64,000 nucleotides of DNA from Oryzias latipes (GCF_002234675.1 NC_019877.2:24323519-24387518), one strand, 5' to 3'; counted from the stretch's first letter, positions 11,796 through 26,600 are shown. The notes: generated by a model from the letters alone, not told the origin. Made by a program: numbers and translations.

Positions 11796-13725
11796 TTCTT
11801 TAATTCCACTGCGCCTTCTTGTTGTTTATTTGTTCTAATCATTTTTTTATTTTATTTATTGTACCGTTTAATAGCTTTGGGATTAGGTGTCATCATTTAT
11901 TAGTTTAAAACGTGTGAAGAGTTGTAGCCAGCAAAAAACAAGAATAGAACGTTTCTTAAACAGGAAATGAAAGAAAATTGCATTTATACCAAAACGTAGT
12001 GATGGGTAAAGACAATTCCCCTGTTAAATGACTTAATATGAATAATGTCCTTAGTGCCAAAACAAAGCTGCATGTAAGAACAATGAGACATTAAAAAGGA
12101 AAGAAAGAAATAATACAATGTTATTTGTTTCAGAGACTCATAGAAGGTTTACAACTTAAATATATATATTACCATTATGTTTCAACCTTCACCCATGTGG
12201 AATATGGTAGAACCCCCCCCCCCCCCACCACCACCACCACCACCACCACCACTCACTCAATCAATCGATCGATCGATCAATGACAACAGTTACAAACATA
12301 CTTAGAGAACTGTGGAAAAGAAGCAAGTTGTTTGAAACGTTTTATTTTGAAAGGCAGCACATCAAACACAGCTTTACACTGTGTGGTCAGAAGAACTGTG
12401 GGAAACACAAAGACCCACAATCTGGATCACCTGAACTTTTCAAACGGGACCTTAAAAGTTCACAATCACAGTCAACAGAAGTTTGCCTGCATTTGAAACC
12501 AAAGATGTTCCATCAGACCATTTTACTGACTGGATTTTTCACTTAACATATTTTCATCACTTGTCAAAACTTGGATCTCCTTAAATCATTTGACAAGAAG
12601 TATTTTGTGAATCAGTTTTTTAAAAATTGTTATGTTTTTTAAGATCGGAACAACATTTTTGTGCTATTTGAGTCAGAGGTTGCTGACAAACAGCAATAAC
12701 AACGATGTTAACACAGCTTTCATGTGTTATCAGTTTTATGTTTATAAAAAAAAAAAAGCAACCCTGAATACCAAGTTCAGATCTAGAAAAATATGCAAGC
12801 TGCTAGTTCCATTGGTCATGTTTATAAGTTCAGGAGTCAAATGCGCTGCGGTCACAGCTGCACGCAGATCTGTGAGAAACCCAGCATATGCACAGCTCGT
12901 GCATGCATTGCTGCACATGTGCAGAGTGGCACGCCTTTCTGGCAGATGCCATTCCTCACCGGCTGCTGCATGGATTCATCATGATGTCAGGAATGAGCTG
13001 CTGTGAGGCGCCAACAAACTTTTTCTTCTGCTAAAAACTGCATCCAGAATACAGACTATGGCTTTTGTCCAAATCTGTTGCATCACACAAAATATTTCCT
13101 GAAAGTTAAATTTTTTCAAAAGCACATCTAAGCTTCCATAAATGCTTCGGCTATTTTTTTTCTTTTTGGCATGAGCGTTTGTTTTGTAAGATTTCAATAA
13201 ACTGAAGGCATTTTAAATGTTAAGCACAAATATTTAGCCCTTTTCAGTTTGTGCATCCGAATTTAAATTTGTTCATGAAGGAGTAATAATATAATTACAG
13301 AAAACCTTTGGTGATGCACTTCTTCCTATAAGAATATCAATAGAAACAATATCATTGTTCACATAAAACTTTGTATTCACATCGTTTAGACATTTTTTCA
13401 TAAGTCCATCAAAACATGTCAGAAGCATTTCAGTTTAACAAAGCAGAAATGGGAATTACAACAACCAGCAAGTTTGCATAGGAAAAGAAGCACACAAAAC
13501 CAAAATCCTCAGGATGTGGATCTAAACTACAATTGTAAAGGCCAAATCATTAATACAAAGAAAAAAAAAACACAAATATACCATTAAATGACTCAATATA
13601 AATAATGTAATTAGTGCCAACATAAAGCCGATGTTTGACAAGAAAAGGCTTTGGAAGAATGATAAATGAAGTTCCTGACCTGTTTTAGCTAGAACCAAAT
13701 AAATAAAAAAAACACCAGAGCAATA
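11796..13725. other. Intergenic AT-rich sequence with simple repeats
   Basis: It holds a C-run plus (ACC)n and (ATCG)n array at 12212-12278 and scattered A-rich stretches. Short frames here show no family features. Confidence 0.5.
12212..12278. repeat. poly-C / (ACC)n / (ATCG)n compound repeat
   Basis: A C-run leads into about ten ACC units, then CAAT and CGAT units. Confidence 0.9.
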
Positions 13726-13790
13726 GTAAGCCAAGGTGGTGGTAGTGTCATAATGTGGGGGGTGCTTTGGCAGCGTCAGGACTTGTTAAA
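13726..13790 (+). mobile_element. Tc1 transposase remnant (short)
   Basis: AAGGTGGTGGTAGTGTCATA followed by a TGTGGGGGGTGCTTTGG-like stretch resembles the [17 protein letters not shown] block of Tc1 transposases. Compare the better copy at about 20600-20640. Only this patch is recognisable. Confidence 0.45.
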
Positions 13791-14539
13791 CTCTGCATAT
13801 TAAAAATAAGAAAATCCCTCATGAGCATATTCTCTTGATCTGCTCAAGAGCAAAGCAATAATGGCAAGACATGAACCATGAACAGAGCATCCATGCTGGA
13901 AAAACAAAACGCAGAGTTGATTGGGTCAAAGGTTTGAAAGTTACGAGAGAAGAACGGGCAAATGGACCTGCCAAAAGGTCTTGAGGGGCTGAAAAGTGGA
14001 GGTTATCCTTTCTGTAACTTACATCCTAAGCGTTGGATAATTTTATCTGGGCATGTTTAGCTATCATCCGTAACCTTCAGCTAATTGAGCCTGAATATGG
14101 AACACAGGGATCACAACAGCCTAACTAACCAGACTTTAGGGTCAAGTGTTCCTGGGAAGAGTTCAGATTAGAAGTGCAACCAAGCGGCAAGTTTAAAATA
14201 AAAAAGTGACTTTATTTAGAGGTGCTTTCATTTGAAGGCATCAGAATCCAGAAGCTGTTGTTTCTCTCTTCTGGTGGGTAAAAACTGTCTTTATTCTTAT
14301 TTGATACGTTTGCTCAAATGGACCATATTTGAAAACATCAGCGGTAGTGTCTAAAGAATTTGGGATTCTGTTTGTGAACAGAGAAGAATCTTCTGATGTC
14401 TGTTCATTTTTGGGTCTTGGTAGCTGTAGTTGTGTTGCTTCTCTGAGATGAATGGCACCAGCATGTCGTTCTCCTCCTTCAGGAGCTCCCAATGGGAGTT
14501 TGAATTCCTGACTTCCTGGTTTCTGTTTTCCGTTTGGGT

Positions 14540-14645
14540 TCAGAAGTAGCTGCAACAGCCTGACTTCTCCTTCCGGGCCTCGATGTATTGGTGAATCTGG
14601 AACTTGGCTTCATTGGGTTGCTGGATGGCCCGCTGCTTCAACTCT
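14540..14645 (-). CDS. rab37: rab37 exon 9 (C-terminus, prenylation)
   Basis: Acceptor GTCCAG, then [15 protein letters not shown] through [12 protein letters not shown] and TGA at 14540-14542. The tandem cysteines are the expected geranylgeranylation site. Confidence 0.95.
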
Positions 14646-17600
14646 CTGGACAGCAGATAAAGTCACACATTTTTAGAACTTTAAAAAAAGAAAAATGTTT
14701 GAAAACAGATCAAAACGGCAAATTGTTGAACTTAGAACAGATGAATGAACTCATATTCTGATGCAATGATTGACACTTTTCATAATTCTGCACAAGTATG
14801 TAAAATTCTAAAATGATCTGAGCTGTTGACCAGCTGGCAGGCACTCGTGCCCCTAAAGCAAGAACCTGCTGAATGCAGCTCTAGGAAATGTTTGCACCAA
14901 CTCCGCACATAGTCGTGTTATTTTTCGAGCTGCAGCTTTATTTTTTATTTTTAAACTGTTGTGAGCAGGTAAAGAGTGGCGTGGGAAGACGGTGACGTAC
15001 TTGGCGATGGCGGTGAAGGCCAGCTCCACGTTGACTCCCGTCTTGGCGCTGGTCTCCATGAATGGAACAGAATACTCCTGCAGGGATAAAAAGGGGGGCA
15101 ACAGGCAAAGTTCACCACTACGGTTCTGTTTGAACAGCAGTAAAGGTCGTAAAGACGTCAAAGAGTCCGGAGCATGATTAAAAAAGCAGATTTACAATCA
15201 ACAATCTTAAAAGTGTTAAGACGCCTGCTTCATAGCTGCGGGGCTAATAGTGCTAAAGTCCTACGTGAGAAAAACAATGAGGAAAAAAACGAGTTAAGGT
15301 TTCATGCATTTTTGTTGTGTTTTAATAAGACTTATCCTGCCTTCATTATGTTATTTATTCAATCATTTAGCCGTGTTTCATTATGTCACCTACATGTCCT
15401 AATGTAGCCCCGCCCATTTCTCCCTGTAGTGTTTTCAGCATTTGCTTTAACACTTGTAGCTTGTAGCAAAAATAAACAAAACCCAGAAGGATCCCATTGT
15501 TGTAAAGTTTACTTGTGTGGCTAAATGCAGTTTTAAAGTCAAACCATTGCAGTAAGAATAAAGTACACTGAAACATAGCAAAGGTTATTGGTATTTTTGC
15601 TTTATGGGTTCTGCAGCTACATATTAAAGATAGTGTTTTTTCAGGTGTTCTGGTATTGGCCTTTTAATGTTCCTACAGAAAATCCCAAAGCCACGATAGG
15701 AATCTGTCAGTCTTTTGCTCGGTGTCTGCCAGAGCCTGAGGACTGCTGGGAAAAAAACAAATGAGCTGATTTTAATCTTTGATAAAAAAATGAATCATTT
15801 GTTTATTTAACAAAGGACTGTAGGTGCCCTACAGTAGTTTACAGAATACACGCTGGTTGAACTCCAAACTCAGGTGTTTGTCTCTGATTGCACTCCATCT
15901 TCTATAGGCGATCTTCATATTATTACATAATTGTGTGTAATTTTATAGTTCCTGTGGGTTTTTTTTTTGTTTTGTAAGCCATTATATTTAAAATATGAAA
16001 CTCCCTCCTTGGGGCTTTAAATCAGTGGTCCCCAACCTTTTTCAGTCCACGGACCGGTTTAATGTCAGACGATATTTCATGAACTGGCCTGTAAGAGACT
16101 GAAGTGGGCATCCAATTTATTTTTACGTCCAGTTTCCTTTAACTTAAGGGTAAAGTTTGACCTTTGGTCAGACTGCTTTTTCTGTTAGAGCTGCTACTGA
16201 GTGGAACTTCACCCCATTACTATTAGAAATCAAAACACATGTGAAGACACGGTTAAAGACAACCAGAGCAGTCATCACTGAGTAAACCTCCTCTCAACGA
16301 TACTCACTACCATCTTGTCTGTGTGCATAAGTTCATAGATTTGTCTGATTTTGGATTGTTTCATCACCAATTTACTTTTAGGTTAACTGCTAATTTTACT
16401 GAATGTATGGTTTAATATATGTACGTAATGTTAGACTGCAGATGGAAATTGCCCTTTGGCTAACTCTGGCATATTGACATGGATGTTTATTAATAAGCGA
16501 TGTCTCTGTATCGCATGAATAAAAAAAAACCTTCATTCTCTGTAAGATATCTGCAGCTGTTTTAAACTTTATGTCTACACTAGATTTCATGTAGGAACCA
16601 TTCAAAGATGATGTTTCCTTCAGCCCATACCTGTCAAAGTGGAACCTACATAATCAGACGCCAACTTCAGCTTCATCCCATTTTTAAGGTGTGACACATC
16701 AATACGGGGGGAAAAATAAAATGATAAACATGAATCCACCGTTTGAACAACTTTATTAGCAGCATCCTCATAACATTAGACAGCCGGTTGCAGAATATTC
16801 TGCATTATTATTATGGTCTGTGGGAACAACTGTCACAATGAGCCCTATTTTTGGAGTAACATTTCCAGGTTTTTTGTCATGGTTGGAGTTTCTTTTGTAT
16901 TGGTTTTTGCTTTCCGTTTTGGTCTGTCATGTTTGAGTTCTGCTTCCTGTTTTATTTTGAAAGGGTTCCTGTCTTGTCATGTCTTGAGTTGTACTTCCTT
17001 TGGTCCCCATCTGTCCTGATCGTGTTCACCTGTGTCTTGTCTGCCCTGTCTGTATAGAAGTCTTGTCTCTGCCTTCCTCCTGTGCTGGTCCATCAACGTC
17101 GTAATGTCTCTAACGTAATGTCTTTAACCTCCCTGACTCCCTTCTGCCTTTTTCATGCTATGCCACAGTAAGTTTAGTTGTAGTTTTGTTACCCTGCTCT
17201 GCAGCGCTTTTTGTTAGTCATTAAACCCTTTGTCCTGGAACCGTGTGCCTCCCGCCTCTTCATTTTGGGTCCTTCACGCTACCACAGCCCCCCAACCTTG
17301 ACAGTTTTTGTCTGTTAAATGCAGATGTCTTTTATTCTGAAGTCGAAGGCTCTTCTTCTGTTTCCTCACTGGATCTTTTGTGACAAAAGAAACTTTTCCA
17401 AAACCTATGTTTTTCATTAACTGTCATAGGTAGGGGGTTCCTAGAGTTAGTAAAATACTCACTCTTGCCAACCTTTCTCCTTCATCTCTCCGGATTGCTC
17501 GCTCACTGCTCATGTCTGCCTGAAACAGGAAGGACATTAATTCACATGTCGCTGCTACGACCCAACATGTGATACACATTTCCTGTTACATAAACATTTG

Positions 17601-20600
17601 AAGTGGGCTTTGCTTCTCGGGTCTGCTAGAATTGAGCAGTTTTGTACTCAGGAAGCATTTTCGCAGCAGAGACCATGCTTTAGGGGGCATGTACACGTAT
17701 GGGGGTTGACCCATATGGGTGCTGCAGGTTTTCTGGTGGTCCCGGTCAGTGGAGGGTCATCTTAAGGGGAGCGCTGGTGTTTCTCACAGTTGGAAGCTAA
17801 TACGGCCGCCTCAAGGGACGCCATGGAAGTGGAACGCACAATTGAATCAGTTAGTTCAAAGGGGGCCCAAGTCCACAATTTTTCAAAATAGAGATATTAT
17901 ATGTTCTATGGTCTTCAAGGGGAAAAACTGATTATGTGCAAAAAAGTCCCAAGTCTGTTGTAATGTATTGACTATGCTTGACATTTAAAATGCATTAATG
18001 CAGATTCCTGGACTTGGGCCTCTCTTGCATGGGTTTAGCTTTATCCCATAGATAGCAGCACTAGTTATCCAATATGGCAGCACCCCTGTTTAATTCAAGA
18101 AGGGCCCAAGTCCAGAGACTTTAGTCTGCTCGTCCTCTGAAATGATAAAAGTGAGGAGCTTCATATTATAACATTTGTAAGCTAGGAACTGGAGCTAAAT
18201 CTGGGTAAAGTATGAATCATTTGGTGTAGCCTCCCTTTAAGCTATGCAAGTAAAATCATTTCCTGGAAACACAAACCTCTTGGACTTGGGCCCCTTTTGA
18301 ACTAACCGATTCAATTATTATGCGTGTGGTAAGTGTAATGTGAACAATTTGTGAGTCTAAGTTGCCCGCACAGATGACGTCCAGGTGATGTTGTGGTATT
18401 TCCTCCCTGAAATACACGTTTATAAAAGTTGTATATGTAATAACCAAAAGAATGAATGTTAGCTGTGATTAGCCGCCGCCGTGCCACTCATCACTGATGC
18501 CAAAGAGGCTTGCTGGTTTAGTTTAACAGTGAAAGTCAGTTTGTGCAACAATTAAACAGAGATATATCAATAAAGTGATGCTTTTTTGAGTCCTTGTCGG
18601 TTCTTTCATCAATGTCAGATTGTTGTATAATTTATTTTTCTTCAAACTCTGGGCTTTCCGGAAAATTTCTTCTTACCTTGTTGCCCAGCAACATGATGAC
18701 TACATCGCTCTGTGCATACTCATGGATCTCTGTTAACCACGCCTGGAGCAACGGAAACAGACCCACACACACAGTTAACATCTGAACCTTCAAAACATAT
18801 TCAAACATTCATTTCTAATGGCAAATATTTTCAGCTAATCGCTAGCATAAGTTTAAACACCAGGATTTATGGTATTTATGGTGTCTTACTGAAACGTTGT
18901 TTACATTTCTTGACGCAGCATCACACTGCTGTCCATCAGTGATGTTAACATTTAAGGATTTATGCATGTTTATGCCTGTTCTAATATAAGTATTTCCAGG
19001 ATGTAGACGTGTCCCAGACTCACCCGGATGTTGTCGAAGGATGATTTGCTGGTGATGTCGTATAAAAGTAGCAATGCTTTACAACAGAAGAAGCAGTGAA
19101 AACAATAGTCATGCAATCATTAAAAGAAACTTTTCTCCACAAGTCATTAGCAGACTTGATGTTTGTAAGAGAAAATGCATTGTGTATCACCATGAGCATC
19201 CCTGTAGTACGCATGTGTCACACTCCTGAACCGCTCCTGTCCTGCCGTATCCCAGATCTGAAACAGACCAGGGTTTCTTCCTACAATACAAGAAATCTCT
19301 AAACCAGGTTCGTTTCAGGAAATTTCACACACTGACCTGGAGTTTGACTTTTGTATCATCAACAGTTACCACTTTATTCTAAAAGAGAAAGACAGAAAGT
19401 CAAACAATGATCAGTTGTAAAAATTCAGTATATGATGCAATCAGCTGAGTGCAGCCTGTGTGACCTGGAGACCACCCACAAAAGGGGGTTCTGGACCAGA
19501 GTAAAGAAGATATTGAAGGACCTCAGTCATCCCAACAAGGGACTGTCCCCTCTGTTGAGATTAGGAAATGCTACAGTCCCCTGAAGCCAAACACAGGAGG
19601 AGGAGCTAACTCCAGAGGGCCATTTGGCCCCTTTAAAGGAACGCCCAGTACTTGGTCTGTCTGGACCCCCCCCCCCCAACATGCCATTCTACCTCAGCTG
19701 TTTCTCATCTCTGCACAATATCATATTGTAAGTTATGCAGTCATATATTTTATTAAAAACTGGTCAGTGGTGTGAGGAAGTTGTTGCCCCTCTTCAAGAT
19801 TTCTTATTTCTTCCATGATTTCTACACTTCAATGTTTCCTACCTTCAAACACATTTAAAGTCAAAGACAACACAAGTAACAATAAAATGCAGTTTTCAAA
19901 TGATTTTTGTTTATCATTAAGGGAGAAGAAACCAAACCGTTATTGCCCTGTGTGAGAAACTGATTGTCATTCTGTGAAAACATGAGGTAACTGTGGTTTA
20001 TCAAACCTGAGTTCAAATCCTCTGGACCCCCCAGCCTGATGCTGCCCCACCTGTCTCCAACCAAGAAATCACTGAAATAGGACCTGTCTGACAGAGTGAA
20101 GACGGCTCTAAAGACATTCAGGGACAAATGAGAAAGAAAGTCATAGAGATCTATCAGAGTGGAGAAGGTTCTATTCTACACAAATGGAGGAGGCATGGAA
20201 CAGTATTGAACCCTCCCAGGAGTGGCCGGCTGAGCAAAATTACCCCCAAAGTGCTGCCAAGACTCATCACAGAGGTAAAACAAGATCCCACAACAACATC
20301 CAAAGAACCGCAGGCCTCCCTTCACTCCGTTAAGGTCAGTGTTGATGGCTCCACCATCAGGAAGACTCTGGGCTAAAATGACCTGAATTCCAAGATGAAA
20401 ACCACTGCTGAGCAAAAAGAACATTAAAGCTCGTCTCAATTTTGCCAAAAGACATCTTGATGAGACCTTTGACCTTTGGAACAGTATTCTGTGGTCTGAT
20501 GAGACAAAAGTTGAACTTTTAGGAAGGTCTGTATCGCTTTACATCTGGAGTAAAAGTAACACTGGATTTCAGAGAAAGAACATCATACCAACAGTAAAAC

Positions 20601-23600
20601 ATGGAGGTGGTAGTGTGATGGTCTGGGGCTGTTTGGCTGATAAATGGAACCATGAATTCATCCGTCTACCACAAAATCCTGCAGGAGAAAGTCCGTCCGT
20701 CTGTTCGTGACCTCAGCCTGAAACCAACTTGGGCTCTGCAGCACGACAATGACCCGACACATGCCAGCAAATCCACCTTGGAGTGGCTGAAGAACACCAA
20801 AACGAAGACAAGTCCTGACCTGAATCCTGTTGAGACGCTCTGGCCTGGCCTTAAAAAGGCAGTTCATGCTCGAAAACCCCCCAATATCTGTGAATTACAA
20901 CAATGCTGCAAAGATGGGCGGGGCATGGCGCTGAGAGAGACTCATAGCAAGTTATTGCTAACGCCTGATTGCAGTTGTTGCTGCTGAAGGAGGCCCAACG
21001 AAATATTAGGTTTAGGGGGCAATTCATTTCTCACACAGGGCAATAACGGTTTGGTTTCTTCTCCCTTAATGATAAAACAAAAATCATTTGAAAACTGCAT
21101 TTTATTGTTACTTGTGTTGTCTTTGACTCATATTTAAATGTGTTTGAAGGTAGGAAACATTGAAGTGTAGAAAACATGGAAGAAATAAGAAATCTTGAAG
21201 AGGGGCAACAACTTCCTCACACCACTGCACTACTGCTACTCAGGCCTTTACTCTGTTGGACATTCCTGCAATGCATTTCACTACATATACCGTGTTCCCT
21301 CGCTTATTCACATCTCAATATTTTTGTTTTTACGTATTTGCGGATTCTGCTAAATCTCGGGTGTCTCTGCCCCCCCCCCCCGTGAATATGAGGGGAATAC
21401 TGTAGTACTATGTGTGTACTGTATGTGTATGTGAAAAATATCATTTGAATTGGAAAAACACGGTTTCATACCGTTAATCCGATGCCAACAGTTGCAGAGA
21501 ATGAACCAGAGATGAACTTTCCCTGATCGAACTGCACCAGCAAGGAGGTTTTCCCAACTCCGCTGTCTCCCACGAGGATCGTCTAGTAGAAGCACACAAA
21601 CACACAGTTCAGATTTGAGCTAATAAAAAAGCACTTGTGCTTTCTCTCCAACAATGTTCTGATAGCTTTCAGGCATTACACATAAAAAATTCTCTTTGCT
21701 TTTAGCATTTTAATAAATGTCAGCTGTGAGTCAGTATCTGCGTCACTGAACTGTTCTTCCCCCAAGCTGCACAAACTGTATTCTCTTTTCTAGAAGCTTG
21801 GCTGAATTTGACAATCTGACTCAGAAGCTTTAGGAGGCAACGTTCAAGAGGATCAATTCATTGGTGGGTAGTAGAAGACACAAGTTAGTCACCCATCAAC
21901 TAATGTTCCATCTTGGGTAAGTCTGTCTTTAACGTGTTGAGTCATGGTGGAGTCCAACACCTCCACTCATGATGTCCTGACTGAGGCAGAGACACAAGCT
22001 GTTCTCCACTTTTATGAACAAGAGGAGAAAGTTTGGCTTCGTTCAAACATATAAAGGTCAAAGTCCTGGATTTATGCCACAGAAAAAATGGCCTCCAACT
22101 TCAGGAAAAGGTCTGAAGAAAAGAAAAAGGATCTGAAAAACTGAACCCTGTGTGAAGCCATCCTTAACCCTTGTGCTGTCTTATGGGGTCCAGATGACCC
22201 CCCCACCCTTACATTGCCGTGTTCCCCCTACCATGACAAAGGTGGATAAAGGTGGAAAGATTTCATGTAATCCATGGACACCAGTGAAGATCACAAATCA
22301 TTGAAGAAAAAAGGTTCAGAGCACTGTCTAGTGCAGGGGTCGGGAACCTAAGGCTCGCGAGTCATATATGGCTCTTTTGATGGTCACATGTGGCTCGCAG
22401 ACAAATCTTTAATTATACTTTTTTTTTTTTCATTAGACCAGTCCTTCTCGTGCGCGATGCGATGCCAGAGGCGCGCAGTAGTAGCGGTGCTTAGAGAGAC
22501 AAATCTGCGCCAGCACTAGTATAAGTTTAAAATTGTCTATTAATTCACAGAGTTTGTACCAGCTGAAAACCTGTGAATTGCCGTGCCTAAAACTGCGCGC
22601 TCCCGTCTCTGAGAAAGAGCGCGCAGTTGCGGGGACGGGATGTGTGAGGGAGAAAGCAGAGGGTGGGGGTGAGGGGTTGTGGGGACAGGCAGCAGGTGAA
22701 TCGCGCAGGGATTGTAAATAGGTAAAACCCACTGCCTGTCACTCACTGCAGCGTGTGAGTGTGTGTTTGGCTCCAGGTCCGCATGTGAGCAGTCTGTCTC
22801 ACATCTACAAAACATTCATACCAACCTAAGATCACGTTTAAAGTCTCAACGCCTGCATGAAGCAGAAACTCACCACGTAAACCAGACTAGACCATCAGCA
22901 AAACTACCACGAGAAATACTCATCATTTATTAGAAACAGCATAACAATGTTATTAAAAAGAATCCACAGACTTATTGTACTTTAAAAAGGTTGAAATTAC
23001 ATCAAATGCACACATTCACTTGTATATTTAGTTTTAAACATATTGTCGCGGACTGAGTTGGACTGGGTGGCTGTTGGGCCGCGTTAAAAGTTCTGGAGTT
23101 CATGGAACGCATCGATCAAGCAGTGATCTGATTGGCTCTCAGTTCTGTCGCTCAGCCTGTTGTTAGGGAGTTTGGACCAATGGGGTTCAGCTATGGGCCG
23201 AATCAGGGAAATGGGAGGGGCTGCAGCGGGAGCAGGGGAATATAAAGTTGGGAGACGCGCTCTCGTCTCGGCGGGAGAGATTCAGAAGTTGCTGAATTAA
23301 TTGTTCGGCGTTTGTTGCGGTCTGCAGTAACCAGAATAAAGAACCTTAAAAGAGGTTAAGTCTCCGTGCCTCAGTGTGGGAAAGGGACACTACATTATTG
23401 TATGGCTCTTTCGAAATTACATTTCAAAATATGTGGCATTTGTGGCTCTCTTGGCCAAAAAGGTTCCCGACCCCTGGTCTAGTGGGTCTAGATGACCCCA
23501 CTGCCAATGGTAAAGTGCCTAGGATAGCACAAGGGTTACACAAAATGGTTTGTTGTAGCTGATGAACTTGTGAAAGGTTTAGCATGTTTTCTGCAATCAT

Positions 23601-26600
23601 TCGGATAATCTACACAGAATCCCCACAGTAACAAACTCAAACTTTTTTTTTTTTTTGTCTTATCTCTCAGGATAAAACCCAAACAAAAACCTTTTCTCCA
23701 TTGTGTGAATGTGTTCTTTGTGTGCCGTGTTTCCATCAGGCTTCAGAGGTCACACTCCGGGTTCAGTTCAGAAAAGCAAAGCAGTGAAGAACAACAACGT
23801 TGCTTAAAGCTGCATTATTGCAACCGACTTCAGACTGGGGGGCACAAAGCTGGAGGTTCTCATTCATTCAGGTGACGTTGTCTTGAAGCTGAGTCATGAC
23901 ACATGGACACGTTTCACCCCCACCCATGTGACGTCATCATTCTGGGTGGCACTGAGTATCCTGTGGGGCTGAAAACTCCAGTTCCTTCAGCCTCAAAGCC
24001 TTCCTTTGATTTCTGGATTTCAGAGGTGTCAGCACTCACTGCAGGAAAACTATGGGTTTAGCATTTACTGTCCTCCATATGACATTCATGGAATTCACCT
24101 GCTGCCCAGACATGACTTAGAAAATAAGGATTCTGTTTTTTAAATGAGTTTACAGCCTCAATAACGTGGCAGCTAATGCTTCTTGCTGAGCTAACAACAG
24201 AAGGATAGAAAGTATGACCCCATGATGTATTTGCTGCTGACACAAATGTCGTATGATATCTCCAGGACGATTTCAGGAGGATGTTTTTCTGTGTGGACAC
24301 AGAAATGTTTCCCATCATGTTTCTCCAGAATGCCAACACATTTGCATAGTTTATACTGTATTTTAAAAAGCCTTTACCATAGAAAATGTATGTAAAGTTG
24401 ACATTTTTACTGTTTTTAAGATTGAATTTGGCTTTAGAATAAAAACCTAAATCAAAGCATTTGAGAGCTTAAAAACAAAACAGGATGTGGTAGTGACTGA
24501 TGATTTTCAAAATGGCATCTCTTTTCTGTTTTCAGTGGCGCCAAGAGCTCAACACAGATGCCAGTAACTCTGTATTTGCAAAGTGGAGTTTATGGGATGG
24601 AAACAGCCGCATGTAAAAATGAAATGGATGTGTGTGTGTTTGTGGTGTAGGAAATGAGAAATGGACATTGAAAACCAGGCTTTCTCATAAATCCTCTCAG
24701 AAAAGGGAATTATTCCAATGTTCTGCTGTTTCAACCATTCAACTATCTTTCAGCTTTTTCCAGCTGTGACTTTTGGTCCTTCAAATCCGTGAACTTTTCA
24801 AGATTTTCCAGGATTTCTGCCTACATTGATGTACATGGAGAATCGTTGGTGCAGAAACCAATTATTACCCTTTAAGATTCATTTTCATCTGGTAATATAG
24901 CATTCAAGCCTGCATTTTCTTCTGGAAATGCAGCTCCTTCTAGTTTTGTTTGTGCTTGTTATGTGTGCTGATGACAGAAAGAAAGGAGTCGGACTGCATT
25001 TTACTACACATATGGTGTTTACAGAAGATCTGGATGTGAACAAACAGAAAAACAAATGAAAAGGGAAAAGAGTGAAACCACGAATAAAAAACTAAAACAT
25101 CCCCCAAAGACTCATGAACCAAAGTCAAGAGGAAAAAGGAAACTGTGATGACACATGAAAAAAAAGCATCAAGAAGGTCAGGTATCAGGTGTTCTCAATG
25201 TTTTATAGAAAAACCAAAAAGTAACAATGAACTTCTATGAATCAAAGCACACAGGGTTCTAGAGACCCCTTTTTGTGCCTGCACCTGCTTTTAAATACCG
25301 TCCTTAAAAGCCTTGGAGCAGACTGGTTAGGAGCCTTCCAGGGGCCCTGGAGCTTATTGTGCTGGAACACGGCCTGTTTGCTGAGACCCCTAAAAACAGC
25401 CTGGGGGGCTGGCTGGCGGGGTGACCTAATGTAGGCTGAAGTGATGACTTGAAGAAGTGTCTGGCTGACACTGAGACTCAACTTGCTATTTTTTGTCTCA
25501 CTTTCGTTACCCTTAAGTACCACCTCAGTGTTAGCAGGCTCATTGCAACACAAAACCAACTGTCTCCCTCTGGTCCTGACAGGACAGGGGCCCCAATACC
25601 CAATTTAGCTACAGCTGCAAGGGAGAAGTCATTAAAGTCCAAACCACAGAGTTGTACGCCACCTAGTGGTGATGGCTTAAACTGGAGTGAAGCCAGACTG
25701 ACCCGTGCCGAGTCAGCGCTAATAGAAATGCACCATTAGTGTTAAAGATCGTGTTATGGATGACCCAAATGCAAGAGATCAATGTCTTAGTCACCCGTAC
25801 GGGTGCTGAAGGCTTTTTGGTTGTCCAGGCCGTGGAGGGTCATAGGCAGGAGCCGCCATGTCTTATTGGACCTCAGGTGTGTCTTGTAGCTCCCTTGAGG
25901 ATTGTGGGGCCAGGAACTTACAGGCACTTGTGATGCTGCCCTACAGTGTCCTTATCCCACACTGTTGTCATTACTGGCCCTTAACTCACCATGCGCAGAT
26001 CACACATGCACGAGGTGTGCACGTGATACAAACAAACACGCTCTGATTGTCTAATTTCCTCATTTCTAACAGTCAAGCTTCACGCAAGCAGTGCACACTT
26101 ATCACTTGAACAGTCCTTGAGCAGTGCTCGGGCTTCGAATGCGTTGACAAACTCAAAGATCCGGACGACACGCCTGCATCTCACCTTCTACACCCTGACG
26201 CGTTTTAGAGCTGTTAACTACGGCCTGCCCGTAGAAAAAACGCGCTTGAGCATTTTGGCTTTAAGGGTTCACCAAGGGTCTACAATCATTACATTTCTTG
26301 TTATCCGTCCCGTGTCCCGTGCCACGTACAGGTTTGCCCATTTTTTGGCCCAAGGCCAGCCCGTATCCACCTGGAAGGGCAGACATGACTAAGGCATAAA
26401 ACTGCCTTTGTGGACACTTTACCAGATTTATCCATCCATTTTCTTAACCCGCTGTGAGCTTTTCGGAGTCACAGGAGCCTTTCCCAGCTACTGTTGGGCA
26501 AGGTACACCCTGAACAGGTCACCAGTCTGTTGTAGGGACCACACGAACATTCCATTGTTCCATGTCCAATGAATAGTCCATTCAACTATGAATCAGGTTT

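Larger units (their letters stand above)
22164..23538. mobile_element. MITE (AACCCTTGTGC family), copy 1, split by a hAT
   Basis: The ends are TTAACCCTTGTGCTGTC and GGATAGCACAAGGGTTA. Uninterrupted copies of about 216 bp are at 31642-31857 and 52178-52391. All three copies are flanked by TTA on both sides, so PIF/Harbinger (TTA target) or decayed piggyBac (TTAA) are the candidates. Confidence 0.85.

Noticed and set aside
20176..20867. Minus-strand frames inside the Tc1 element
   Set aside because: Antisense to recognisable transposase blocks.
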